DNA of 64,000 nucleotides from JAUXFK01 sp034189035 (GCA_034189035.1 JAXHVA010000002.1:1-64000); one strand, 5' to 3'. Shown: positions 46,430 to 55,418, counted from the first letter of the stretch. The notes: generated by a model not told the origin, from the letters alone. Numbers and translations: made by a program.

Positions 46430-46801
46430 CGAAATTTCTTAGTACGAATATCTTTTAGTACTTTATAATGCTTATCATTACCTGTTAGAATGGGCAACCC
46501 ATATGCAATTGCCGTAGCACCTATCAAAGCATCTGCCAACTGGGTTGAATGGTTTAAAGATGTTGTTCTACAAAGAACATCGCTTTCACGGATATTTCTT
46601 CTGAGATATGGAGAATTTTGGAGTTCCAGGCATGAAGAGCTCTGCGAAGATTTTCAAGCTCATTCTTGTTTTTCATGCCTTGGATAATTCCATATATGTA
46701 ACTATAGGAATAGCGAAATTTTTTGAATTCTCAATAGCCATATATGCCTTTTCATTCCCACTCATATACCACCAAATAAGGACATCCGTATCGATAACCA
46801 T
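46430..46801 (-). pseudogene. VapC-like toxin, copy B, more heavily damaged
   Basis: Nearly identical to copy A (27134-27525). It opens MVIDTDVLIWWYMSGNEKAY, with an inserted Trp codon, then hits a frameshift after VTYMELSKA (one G missing compared with copy A). It also shares the older frame break at FVEQHL. The 3' part LADALIGATAIA is still readable. It has at least two frame lesions against one in copy A. Confidence 0.75.
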
Positions 46802-47035
46802 TTAGTATCTTCCTTTTCTTAATCTCCTGACATATTCATTAACGTCTTTCATGATATCGTTATCTTTCCAGATTCCAAACAATTCGTTCTTTTTTATTGC
46901 CTTCGTTTTTTCTCTGTAGGGTATTAGTTTAGCGCAAGGTTTGCCGCGAAATGTAATTACGACTTCCTCACCTCTATTGACCGTATCAAGTAGTTATTTT
47001 GAATGAAACCTGAGATCTTTTGCTGTTGCCTTCAT
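46802..47035 (-). pseudogene. Phd/YefM antitoxin, copy B, early stop
   Basis: Copy of 27526-27759. It starts MKATAKDLRFHSK and meets TAA at codon 14, where copy A has AAA (Lys). The rest of the frame is intact and ends RRLRKGRY. Without the antitoxin the toxin copy must be dead too, and it is. Confidence 0.8.
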
Positions 47036-47163
47036 TCCCCCTTTGTAATCTAAAAAAGTTTATATCTATAAAGTGTAAACTTTGGAAGGATAAATGTAAA
47101 TATGCAATTTTTATATTATCTGAACACATATCACTTTTTTTTTATGCCAAACTGGGTAGGTCA

Positions 47164-47179
47164 CGGGCATTGCTGCCCG
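47164..47179. repeat. Small perfect hairpin
   Basis: CGGGCA and TGCCCG pair across TTGC in an A+T-rich stretch. No T-run follows. It could be a REP-like relic. The surrounding 47050-47282 shows nothing else. Confidence 0.3.
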
Positions 47180-47282
47180 ATTCACTCTTTATTAGCCAGG
47201 AATTTGATAAATAAGGGCTTTTAATGCAGGGATAAATGAGAAAAAAGGATGCTGGCTTTTTTGTCAGTCCTGAATTATGTTC

Positions 47283-47650
47283 TTATGCGGTATCATCTCT
47301 ATCTGGTAGCTCTAATAATCGGACATCTTCAAGGTCGATATCTCTACCAGCAGCCCGTTTAGATAAAATGAGATCATCAATAGAAACCACGTAAAAAGAT
47401 TGATCTTCATAGTTTATAGTTTTTTTCCGCGTCCAAGCTTCTTTAAATTTTAGCTAGGTGCTGATGTTTGAACATCAATATGAAGGCGATCTTTAAAGAT
47501 AGTTATCTCGTTTGCTAAGATGTTTTTCTTATTTGTTAATGCAGCAGTTCCTAACTCTGCATCCAATAAGGCATCAATTAACTGGCAGGCATTTTCTGGA
47601 GAAGCTTCTATAAGTACGTTAAATCGAAAGTAGCTCTTGGAACCCCATAG
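47283..47650 (-). pseudogene. Nucleotidyltransferase-like (MNT/AbiEii-type) gene remnant
   Basis: The minus strand reads WGSKSYFRFNVLIEASPENA, CQLIDALLDAELGTAALTNK, FKDRLHIDVQTSAPS and a stop near 47455. The next frame then gives FKEAWTRKKTINYEDQSFYV then VSIDDLILSKRAAGRDIDLE, ending DDTA and TAA. The block VVSIDDLIxxKRAAGRxxDLEDV is typical of small nucleotidyltransferases found in toxin-antitoxin or abortive-infection pairs. The 5' active-site part (GGxAVxxYG...D) is missing. Confidence 0.55.
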
Positions 47651-47689
47651 ATAACTGATGCTATTTCTCGGATTATAATAAATTTTGTT

Positions 47690-47896
47690 TCATATTTTTG
47701 AAAGGATTTGAACACATTTTTTAGTCTTTTCAACATCTCGTTTATTCACTATTTCTAAATTTGATGATAATGCTAAGTCATTAAAAGAGCAGAGCATTTA
47801 CATTAGTTCAGAAATAGGAAGAGAACGAAACCATTTGGTTTTGGCTTGAATGCTTTCTTCATCACGGTTGTGTGAAATTTTTATATTCGATATGCA
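47690..47896 (-). pseudogene. Remnant of the partner gene upstream of the nucleotidyltransferase
   Basis: The minus strand reads SHNRDEESIQAKTKWFRSLP then ISELM, a stop, MLCSFNDLALSSNLEIVNKR and DVEKTKK. As I recall, a pattern AKxxWFRSLPxxERMxxLCxFxDLIL occurs in small proteins encoded just before nucleotidyltransferases, possibly antitoxins. It is broken by a nonsense codon, and the start is not found. Confidence 0.4.
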
Positions 47897-48115
47897 TCCT
47901 TTATAAAATTGGGATCTTGATCGCAATACAAAAATCATTCAATGTATACCAATAATCTCACCTCGGCTGAGGACCGGTTCCTTTTATTCAATAAGTTTGA
48001 CTGAGGCGGTTTTGCAATACCTTCTCAATACCTTTGGTTTATTTCATGCGCAAAGCAAAGAAGTGCACAGCTGGTAAGTCAGTAGGCAAGTAAGTCTTTC
48101 ACTGTGAGCATAATC

Positions 48116-50476
48116 TTAATCATTTATCGTATCATCGAGTAAATTATCCTCATTTTGTTTCGAACAGAAATGAGAATCAAGGACCTCCCTTACCTTACCT
48201 ACAAGGCCATCGAGAGTAAATGGTTTTTGTACAAAATGTGCCCCTTCGGCCAGCACCCCTCGGTGTGCAATAACATCGTATGTATAACCAGACATGTAGA
48301 GCACCTGTATTTCGGGCCTGAATGCTTTTATGCGTTCATAAAGATCCTTGCCGTTCATCGACGGCATCACGATATCTGTAAGCAGGAGATGAATCTTGAA
48401 GGGAGTCTTTTTAGATAATAGAATCGCTTCTTCTGGCGTACCTGCGGTAATGACCGAATACCCATTGCTTTCGAGTACCTCCTGGCACAGGGAGAGGATC
48501 TGTTCCTCATCCTCCACTACCAGAATCGTTTCAGTGCCGGTTAATGGCTGGGCATCGAGAGTTTTGATTTGCAGTGTTGGCTCACCTTCGAATCGGGGAA
48601 GATAGATTTTGAAGACAGTGCCCTTGCCCGGTTTGCTGTAAAGATCAATAAAACCAGAGTTCTGTTTAACAATTCCGTAAATAGTAGCAAGCCCCAAGCC
48701 CGTGCCCTTATCTTCGCTCTTGGTAGTAAAGAAGGGTTCAAATATTTTTGACTGAGTCTCTTTATCTATGCCGTAGCCCGAATCTCTGAAACTCAGCAGC
48801 GCGAATTGCCCCTGAGTAGAATCGGGATGTTTCTGACAAAAATCTGCATCTAATGTCACGTTGGCGGTCTCAATGGTGATGGAACCCACTCCGGAAATGG
48901 CATCCCTACTGTTTACGGCGAGGTTGAAGAGGATCTGATTCATCTGAGAAGGGTCGATTTTTACCAGATAGAGTTCCGGCTCCTTGATTATCTTCAGTGA
49001 TATGTCCTCACCGATAAGCCGTTTCAGCATCTTTTCAGAGTTGCCGATGAACTGATTCATATCCAACACCTCTGGGGCCACAGTCTGCTTGCGTGCAAAC
49101 GCCAGTAATTGGCGTATCAGATCAGCGGAGCGGTCACCGGCTTCTTTGATCTCTTGAATATTACGGTACACCGGATCGGAAGGGGCCAGTTGCAAAAGGG
49201 CCAACTCCGAGAATCCGTTTATGATACTCAGCATATTATTGAAATCGTGAGCCACTCCACCGGCCAGCCGACCTACTGCCTCCATCTTCTGGGACTGGCG
49301 TAATTGGGCTTGCATGTTGAGATACTCGGTGATGTCCAAAAAAGCAGCCACAGCACCTCGGGGTTGATTCTGCTCATCGAACAACGGCACAGCGTGGCCC
49401 AAAGTGCTTATCTGCCTTCCATCCGGAAATTGGAAGTTGATAAAGACATCATGCACAGGCTTACCTAAAGCGATAGCTCGCTTCATCGGCAGTTCTTCCA
49501 CCTGATACTCGCTACCGTCTTCTTTCAGCTGTTTGATATAAACGGCATGTCCGAACTTCGCTGCTGACTGCGAAACATTATCTTCGGTTAGAGTACCAGT
49601 CATGTCACTGGCTGCTCGATTACCTTTAACGACACTGCAATCTGGATCGAGCCCGATCCATACAAAGGCCGGAATCGCATCCAGAACGGTCTCAAGCTCC
49701 TCGGTACGCTGGCGCAAGACCTCCTCTGTCCGCTTACGCTCTGTAATATCGCTGAATACATGGATTGCACCGGCATATTGATTGTCCTTATTGACAATGG
49801 GATCCACAGTGACCTCAAACCAGCGCTCACCTGTTTGTAAATCAAGTGTCTCACGCTGCAAACTCTTTAGCATCCGAGGGAATGGGCATCCGGGAATCGG
49901 TTCCTTGGTGCCATGAACGATTTCCCAGCAGTGTTTTCCAATGATCTCCTTACTAGAATATTGGAAAATCCCTTCTACTGCTTTGTTGGTTTGCTGTATG
50001 CGATATTCAGTATCGAGAATCCAAATGATGTCCTTCACAGAGTCAAAGGTTGCCTGCCATTCATAAGTCTTATCAACCGCCTCAGCCTCAGCGCGCTTCA
50101 GACGAAGGAGTGCATTGACGGTTGCCACCAATTCTATGGACTCCACCGGATGACTCAGGTATCCATCGGCACCCCCTTCAAGACCGGCGACCTTGTCATA
50201 GAGCTTCTGGTAGACTGCCGTGAGATGAAGAATGGGGATGGACTTGGTGGCGGGATCCGCCTTCAATAGCTTGCAGACCTCAAAGCCGTTGATATCCGGC
50301 AGGTCAATGTCGAGGACGATGAGGTCCGGGTTTTGTTTCGCCAACTCCAGCGCTTTGTATCCCGTTTCAGCCCCGATAACATTGAAGCCCGCTGCTTTTA
50401 ATATCTTGGACGATGCATAGCGCATTGCATCAGTGTCATCCACGACGAGAATGACTGGCGTGTCATTTTCATGCAT
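48116..50476 (-). CDS. Hybrid histidine kinase: REC-PAS-PAS-HisKA-HATPase-REC
   Basis: A 786-residue cytoplasmic protein, last gene of the stressosome operon. The ATG at 50476 (MHENDTPVILVVDD) is chosen because GAGGG lies upstream. It overlaps the previous gene by eight bases. Order: receiver 1 with Asp56 in PDLIVLDIDLPDINGFE, two PAS domains (about 135-255 and 260-385), a His box with His410 in LAGGVAHDFNNMLSII, ATPase domain (NLAVNSRDAI, GTGLGLATIYGIV), and receiver 2 with Asp701 in LLLTDIVMPSMNGKD. The N-terminal receiver suggests it can be phosphorylated by another kinase, probably the preceding gene product. No DNA-binding output is encoded nearby, so the final target must be elsewhere. 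Confidence 0.88.
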   Translation of the reverse strand: MHENDTPVILVVDDTDAMRYASSKILKAAGFNVIGAETGYKALELAKQNPDLIVLDIDLPDINGFEVCKLLKADPATKSIPILHLTAVYQKLYDKVAGLEGGADGYLSHPVESIELVATVNALLRLKRAEAEAVDKTYEWQATFDSVKDIIWILDTEYRIQQTNKAVEGIFQYSSKEIIGKHCWEIVHGTKEPIPGCPFPRMLKSLQRETLDLQTGERWFEVTVDPIVNKDNQYAGAIHVFSDITERKRTEEVLRQRTEELETVLDAIPAFVWIGLDPDCSVVKGNRAASDMTGTLTEDNVSQSAAKFGHAVYIKQLKEDGSEYQVEELPMKRAIALGKPVHDVFINFQFPDGRQISTLGHAVPLFDEQNQPRGAVAAFLDITEYLNMQAQLRQSQKMEAVGRLAGGVAHDFNNMLSIINGFSELALLQLAPSDPVYRNIQEIKEAGDRSADLIRQLLAFARKQTVAPEVLDMNQFIGNSEKMLKRLIGEDISLKIIKEPELYLVKIDPSQMNQILFNLAVNSRDAISGVGSITIETANVTLDADFCQKHPDSTQGQFALLSFRDSGYGIDKETQSKIFEPFFTTKSEDKGTGLGLATIYGIVKQNSGFIDLYSKPGKGTVFKIYLPRFEGEPTLQIKTLDAQPLTGTETILVVEDEEQILSLCQEVLESNGYSVITAGTPEEAILLSKKTPFKIHLLLTDIVMPSMNGKDLYERIKAFRPEIQVLYMSGYTYDVIAHRGVLAEGAHFVQKPFTLDGLVGKVREVLDSHFCSKQNEDNLLDDTIND

Positions 50477-52619
50477 TATTAGTTTTTCCCTCTTGATTTT
50501 TCCTGTGTGCAATCCTGGAGATGGTATCCCTTATCGATTCTATGATCACTTCCCGCGAGGTTGTTTCCTTGGAAATAACAGCCAGTGTATTTTTTTTCAG
50601 AATATAGCGTTCCGCTTCATCCAATATTTTTGATGTGACGACAATCACGGGAATGTCTTGGGTTTCGGGCGATGCCTTCAGTTTGGTCAAGGTCTCAAAG
50701 CCGTCCATACCGGGCATCATCAGATCGAGGAAGATGATATCCGGCCTCTCTGTCTGTGCGATTTTCAGACATTCCTCACCGCCTGGGGCCTCCATGACCG
50801 TATATTTGGTGTCGACAAGGATCCCCTTCAGGATATGCCGGGCAACCTCTTCATCATCCACAACGAGCACTTTTTCAACCGGTACGTCCTGTGCCAGGTC
50901 TTTGAGTTTGGCCAAAAGCCATTTTCGTTCTATGGGCTTGGTTGCAAAATCCTCGATGCCGAGTGTGAATCCCCTTTCGCGGTCATCCAGTATTGTCGCT
51001 ACGATTATAGGGATTTCCCTTGTCTCATCGTTCGACTTGAGTTCGGCGATGAAGTCCCATCCAGATTCGTCCTTGAGCAGGATATCAAGGACAATGACCA
51101 AAGGAGTAAACTCCGTTAAACTCTGACGGGCCTCACTCAGGTTTCGGGCGGGAAACAACTGAAAGCCTGAACCTTTGAGAAATTTGTCATAGAGAAAAAG
51201 TATTTCCTCGTCGTGTTCTATAACCAATACGGAAAACTTCGTAAAATCCACAACAGCCTGTTTTTGTATCTTTCCCGTGAACCCTGAACAGACGAGCGGA
51301 ACGACCGCAGAGAAGGCTGATCCTTCTCCAGGAGTACTTTGAACAAAGATTTTGCCTCCCAGGAGTCCGGCGAGTTCCTTCGACAAAGGCAGCCCTAAGC
51401 CGGTGCCTTTCGACTTTTTGTGCAGAGGTGTTTTCACCTGGGTGTATTCCTCAAAGATTTTCTCATGATATTCAGACGGGATACCGATACCCGTGTCCGA
51501 TACGGAGAAGATGACGTTTTTGCCGTCTGCATCCAGTTTTGCCCTAACACGGATCTCGCCCTGCTCGGTGAATTTGATGGCATTGCTGACAAGATTCCGG
51601 AGTATTTGGGATATCTTTCCTTCGTCGCTCTTCATTGTCGGCATGGACTCAGGCTCATCTATAATCAGATCTACTGCAGTATTCGTCAGCATCGGCTTGA
51701 GCATGCCCCTGAGTGTGCTGAAAAGCGTTGCCACATCGAACTCAGCTGAATGAACCTCAACCTTTCCCGCTTCTATTTTAGCGATGTCCAGAAGGTCATT
51801 GATGATCTCGGAGAGGTCTTCAGCGCCATTTTTAATGAACATTACCTGTTTTTCCTGTTCCGATGCAAGCTCACCATCCACATGTTCGAGCAGAAGCCGC
51901 GAGAGGGAAAGGATGGAGTTGATCGGGGTTCTGAGCTCATGGCTCATATTTGAAAGAAAGCGGGTCTTCAGATCGCTTGCACGGACCAAGTGCGCCGCCT
52001 TTTCATCCAGTTCCCCATACAAAGCGACAATACCCCTGTTTGTGTCCTCAAGTTCTTTGTTCAGGTTCTCAAGCTGGTCTTGGCGCTGCTTGAGTTCGCT
52101 CATGGCACGAATCAGTTCCTGATTCTGCTGTTGCAACTCTTCAAAAGGATTATGGGGGGGCTGCCTGGTCAACTCGTCGGCAATTCTTGAGAGAGATTCA
52201 GAATTAATCAAAGGTGTGCTTTGAGGGACCGTCTTGCCCAGTATTACCTGCGTGCCTTTGCCGGGCTTGGATTCCACGTGAAAATAGTCCATCAATCTGC
52301 GCGCGCTCATGATGCCCATGCCTGTCTTCGACTGAAGACGGCCTTCGAGAATTGCAGACACATCCTCTATTCCGGGTCCTTCATCGTTGATCTGTACGAT
52401 CAATACCTGGGGTTTACTGTTGCCTTCGATCAGAAATACGGTTTCACCGACACCTGCGTATGCATGAGCGTTTCGCGCGATCTCCGACACCGCTGTACTG
52501 ATCCGTGTTTGCTCGTTCTTATCAAAACCAAGAAGCCTTGCTATGAGCCGTGCCCGCTGTCGGGCAAGCACGATGTCGTTCTCATATTTGACCTCAGTCT
52601 TGAGTATTAGAAGACTCAT
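50469..52619 (-). CDS. RsbT/RsbW-like ATPase fused to hybrid histidine kinase with two receivers
   Basis: A 716-residue protein starting at the ATG at 52619, with GGAGG upstream. Residues 1-130 form an anti-sigma/RsbT-type GHKL ATPase (RISTAVSEIARNAHAYAGVG, INDEGPGIEDV, KTGMGIMSARRLMDYFHVES). A coiled coil with ELQQQNQELIRAMSELKQRQ follows, then HisKA with His227 in SNMSHELRTPINSIL, a second, kinase ATPase domain (RNLVSNAIKFTEQG, SDTGIGIP, GTGLGLPLSKEL), receiver 1 (Asp512 in VIVLDILLKDESG) and receiver 2 (Asp632 in IIFLDLMMPGMDG). An RsbT-like domain at the front could let the stressosome scaffold or the phosphatase control kinase activity directly. The fusion is unusual but intact. Confidence 0.88.
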   Translation of the reverse strand: MSLLILKTEVKYENDIVLARQRARLIARLLGFDKNEQTRISTAVSEIARNAHAYAGVGETVFLIEGNSKPQVLIVQINDEGPGIEDVSAILEGRLQSKTGMGIMSARRLMDYFHVESKPGKGTQVILGKTVPQSTPLINSESLSRIADELTRQPPHNPFEELQQQNQELIRAMSELKQRQDQLENLNKELEDTNRGIVALYGELDEKAAHLVRASDLKTRFLSNMSHELRTPINSILSLSRLLLEHVDGELASEQEKQVMFIKNGAEDLSEIINDLLDIAKIEAGKVEVHSAEFDVATLFSTLRGMLKPMLTNTAVDLIIDEPESMPTMKSDEGKISQILRNLVSNAIKFTEQGEIRVRAKLDADGKNVIFSVSDTGIGIPSEYHEKIFEEYTQVKTPLHKKSKGTGLGLPLSKELAGLLGGKIFVQSTPGEGSAFSAVVPLVCSGFTGKIQKQAVVDFTKFSVLVIEHDEEILFLYDKFLKGSGFQLFPARNLSEARQSLTEFTPLVIVLDILLKDESGWDFIAELKSNDETREIPIIVATILDDRERGFTLGIEDFATKPIERKWLLAKLKDLAQDVPVEKVLVVDDEEVARHILKGILVDTKYTVMEAPGGEECLKIAQTERPDIIFLDLMMPGMDGFETLTKLKASPETQDIPVIVVTSKILDEAERYILKKNTLAVISKETTSREVIIESIRDTISRIAHRKNQEGKTNNA

Positions 52620-52691
52620 ATTGCCTCCAAAACTGGTTCGCATCATCACGGTCTTGATCTAACCGGGTCAAAAAATATAAATGAAAAGTAT

Positions 52692-53735
52692 TCAAAGGAT
52701 TCGCGATATCCACTTGAAGGGTGGTGCTCTATGTTGTTTTTTTGCAACAACCACCGTTGTGTCATCGTTTCCTCTAGCATAATCCCTGAACAGAACGGCA
52801 GCTATCACTGATGGATGCCGATTCGCAAGCAATGGATGGTCTGCCAGGTTCAGATGCGATCTGATCCCGTCTGAATTCATGATCAGGATACTTTTGTCAT
52901 TCCAGGGATAAGAAAATTCCTGAATTTTGCGAGCGTTGAGGCCCGCAATACCATTATGCGATACCGTGTTCTTTGCAATCTTACTCGTGACAATAAGGCC
53001 AGCGATGTTTCCTATTCCCGCATATCGAACAATGCTATTGGCATGGTCAACTTCTGCAATCGATACAGCCGCGCCACGAGTGTTTCTGAGCCCTTCGTGT
53101 ATCTGTTTGATGAGCCCGGCGGGAGATTTGGAGATGTTTTTTCGGAACAAACTGATGGCTGCACGCGATGCTTCGGCGGCTGCGACACCGTGTCCAGTAC
53201 CGTCCGCAACGAGGATAAGGCTTCTTTGTTCAGACTGCTCAGCATCCCAGCCGTCGCCGCATATGTGTTCTCCCTTGATCGGAATACAGATTCCTCCGAA
53301 TTCAAGAGGCCGAGGTGGGAGGCCTTCTCTGAATGTCCCTGACCAGTGACGGCTCATGACCACTGTGCCTTTTCCGTTCTCTGAATAGATGTCGAACTCC
53401 GAGGAGTTGCGATAAATGGCACCAAGGCCTGTTCCAGGACTGCCGGCCGTTGAAAAACCGTCTTGCAGCCCTCTTGCTACATCGGTAATACCCGGTCCTT
53501 TGTCAATGGAGAGGATATCCAACCCATGAATTCCGAAACATTCAAGAGATCGTATAAGAAGCTCCCCTTTAGGGGTGTGCTTCGAGAGGTTGGTTGCCAT
53601 CTCGGTGACAACGAGCAATATCCTACTCGTATCGGGCTCGGAAAAGCCCAAAATCTTGCACATGGGCAGGACAAGTCTTCTTGATTCACCGATCAGGCTG
53701 GGGTCATCAATCCTTATGCGCAGTGTTTCCTCCAT
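52692..53735 (-). CDS. RsbX/SpoIIE-like phosphatase with N-terminal GHKL ATPase domain
   Basis: A 347-residue two-domain protein. Residues about 1-135 form an RsbT/RsbW-type ATPase (LVVTEMATNLSKHTPKGELL, SIDKGPGITDVARGLQDGFS, GSPGTGLGAIYRNSSEF). Residues about 145-340 form a PP2C (SpoIIE/RsbX) phosphatase with metal-binding Asp residues in ICGDGWDAEQ, LILVADGTGHGVAAAEASRA, LIMNSDGIRSH and ARGNDDTTVVV. RsbX resets the stressosome by dephosphorylating RsbS and RsbR. The added ATPase domain may bind RsbS-type partners. It lies 32 bases downstream of rsbT. Confidence 0.88.
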   Translation of the reverse strand: MEETLRIRIDDPSLIGESRRLVLPMCKILGFSEPDTSRILLVVTEMATNLSKHTPKGELLIRSLECFGIHGLDILSIDKGPGITDVARGLQDGFSTAGSPGTGLGAIYRNSSEFDIYSENGKGTVVMSRHWSGTFREGLPPRPLEFGGICIPIKGEHICGDGWDAEQSEQRSLILVADGTGHGVAAAEASRAAISLFRKNISKSPAGLIKQIHEGLRNTRGAAVSIAEVDHANSIVRYAGIGNIAGLIVTSKIAKNTVSHNGIAGLNARKIQEFSYPWNDKSILIMNSDGIRSHLNLADHPLLANRHPSVIAAVLFRDYARGNDDTTVVVAKKQHRAPPFKWISRIL

Positions 53736-53767
53736 TCACGCCTCCTCAGATAAAGGGCTTATCGTGA

Positions 53768-54166
53768 TCATTTCCATCGGGTGATTGTTATTGTCGTTCC
53801 TTTTCCAGGCTTGGAGACAATATCAAAATCATTCACAAGCCTGCGCGATCCACTGAGTCCGAGTCCGAATCCTCCTGCTGTGGTATAACCATCCTTCAGC
53901 GCCTGCTCGATGTCTGATATTCCCGGCCCATTATCAGTGAATACCAGTTTGATGCCGCGCCTCGTTCCCTGATTGACCGTTTGGAGGGTCATCTCTCCCC
54001 CTCCGCCGTGTTCATAGGTATTCCGAGCAAGCTCGCTGGTAGCGGTCACGAGTTTGGTCTGGTCCACCAGGCTGAAACCCATTTCCACCGCAACCCTCCG
54101 AACCATCTGTCGCGCATTGACAATATCATCGGATTTTTTTATCTCCATGGTTTCACTCTTTGACAT
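53768..54166 (-). CDS. rsbT: RsbT serine/threonine kinase of the stressosome
   Basis: A 132-residue GHKL kinase. N-box in KLVTATSELARNTYEHGGGG, ADP-binding motif in VFTDNGPGISDIEQALKDGY, glycine lid GGFGLGLSGSRRLVNDFDIV, and end SKPGKGTTITITRWK. This matches RsbT in length and motifs. It phosphorylates RsbS and RsbR upon stress and is then released to act on a partner. Its start overlaps rsbS by 14 bases, so translation is coupled. The start could instead be the Met seven codons in. No RsbU or sigma-B gene follows, so its released-state target is probably one of the two downstream ATPase-fused proteins. Confidence 0.92.
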   Translation of the reverse strand: MSKSETMEIKKSDDIVNARQMVRRVAVEMGFSLVDQTKLVTATSELARNTYEHGGGGEMTLQTVNQGTRRGIKLVFTDNGPGISDIEQALKDGYTTAGGFGLGLSGSRRLVNDFDIVSKPGKGTTITITRWK

Positions 54167-54545
54167 TATTCCTTGTGCTTTCCTCGGCTGTGCCGATTAA
54201 TGACTCAAGGATTTCCATCCCTTTTTCAACTTTCATGGCAGTGCGCACTCCGGGAAGCGAAAGCCCCAGCTCGACCATGGTGATGGCAACAGCCGGCTGC
54301 ATCCCCACCACCACTGTTTCGGCGTCGAGCATCCGTGACATGGCGGCAATGGTACCGAGCATCCTTCCGATAAAGGAGTCGACCAACTCCAATGACGATA
54401 TGTCTATCAGAACGCCCTTGGCATCGTCCTTTACGATCCGTGAAGTCAGGTCCTCCTGTAAAGTCACTGCAAGCCTATCGTGCATGTCCACCTGGATGGT
54501 AACAAGGAGATACTTCCCAATACTCAGAATCGGAATCCTTTCCAT
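54153..54545 (-). CDS. rsbS: RsbS stressosome STAS protein
   Basis: A 130-residue STAS-domain protein (MERIPILSIGKYLLVTIQVD, DLTSRIVKDDAKGVLIDISS). The probable phospho-acceptor Ser57 is in LELVDSFIGRML, equivalent to Ser59 of Bacillus RsbS. The second half (VVVGMQPAVAITMVELGLSL) is the usual STAS core. With RsbR it builds the roughly 1.8 MDa stressosome that holds RsbT. It starts nine bases after rsbR ends. Confidence 0.92.
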   Translation of the reverse strand: MERIPILSIGKYLLVTIQVDMHDRLAVTLQEDLTSRIVKDDAKGVLIDISSLELVDSFIGRMLGTIAAMSRMLDAETVVVGMQPAVAITMVELGLSLPGVRTAMKVEKGMEILESLIGTAEESTRNNVKE

Positions 54546-54554
54546 CTGCCCCCC

Positions 54555-55418
54555 TTATGACTTTGTTTCCGTCCCAGTAATTCGATATCCGATCTTCGAA
54601 AAGGCCAGTTTAATGGCATCGGCAAGAGTCGCCTTGGTGATTATATCGGCAAACGATACACCAAGATGCACCATGGTCTGAGCGATCTGGGGCCGTATGC
54701 CGCTGATGATACAGTCAGCGCCCATGAGCCGCGCGGCAGAGACAGTCTTAATGAGATGTTGTGCAACGAGGGTGTCCACTGTTGGCACGCCTGTGATGTC
54801 TATGATTGCAACTGAAGAAGATGTGTTGACGATCTCCTGAAGCAGACTCTCCATAACCACCTGTGTGCGTGAGCTGTCGAGGGTCCCGATGAGTGGAACT
54901 GCAACGACCTGGTCCCACAGTTTGACAACCGGTGTAGAAAGTTCCAGCATCTCCTCCTGCTGTCGCTCGATGATCTCTTCTTTGTTTCTGATGAATGCTT
55001 CACATGTAAACAGGCCCAGCTTGTCAATCAGGGTGGTGATCAGCCAGAGTTGTGATGTCAGGCTCTTGGGGTCGTCTTCGAATTCCTTCTGGAGAAGGAT
55101 GAAGAGCGGCTGTTTGAGAGACAAGATAAAAGTCGCGGTTTCAGAGGGGGAAAATCCCTGAATAGCTCGTGACCTGGAGATGCCTTCGAGTAAGGTACAC
55201 ACCCGGTTCCAACTCGGGCCGGTAATGTCGTCGAATTCTTCGCTTTGAATCGCCATCTGGAAGGCTGTTAAAAAATCCTTTGATTGATTCTTTATTTCGG
55301 TTTCTGACATGAGATCGGGTCTCAATGTGAAGGCGGAAAGCTGTTCTTTTATCCAATTCTGTAAAATTGAGTTTTCATGCTTCTTCACCAATTCCGGCAT
55401 ATTGCTCTTTAATGCCAT
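54555..55418 (-). CDS. rsbR: RsbR-type stressosome protein (RsbRD-like N-terminus plus STAS)
   Basis: A 287-residue protein. The N-terminal 150 residues are all helical (LVKKHENSILQNWIKEQLSA, SKDFLTAFQMAIQSEEFDDI) and fit the RsbRD-type sensory domain, not a globin or PAS. The STAS domain (about 165-280) holds VVKLWDQVVAVPLIGTLDSS with Ser/Thr residues at 182-185 and IIDITGVPTVDTLVAQHLIK with Thr216 in the place of RsbRA Thr205. RsbT phosphorylation at these sites opens the complex. The signal sensed is unknown. GAGGAT lies just before the ATG at 55418. This is the first gene of a six-gene minus-strand operon to 48116. Confidence 0.9.
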   Translation of the reverse strand: MALKSNMPELVKKHENSILQNWIKEQLSAFTLRPDLMSETEIKNQSKDFLTAFQMAIQSEEFDDITGPSWNRVCTLLEGISRSRAIQGFSPSETATFILSLKQPLFILLQKEFEDDPKSLTSQLWLITTLIDKLGLFTCEAFIRNKEEIIERQQEEMLELSTPVVKLWDQVVAVPLIGTLDSSRTQVVMESLLQEIVNTSSSVAIIDITGVPTVDTLVAQHLIKTVSAARLMGADCIISGIRPQIAQTMVHLGVSFADIITKATLADAIKLAFSKIGYRITGTETKS

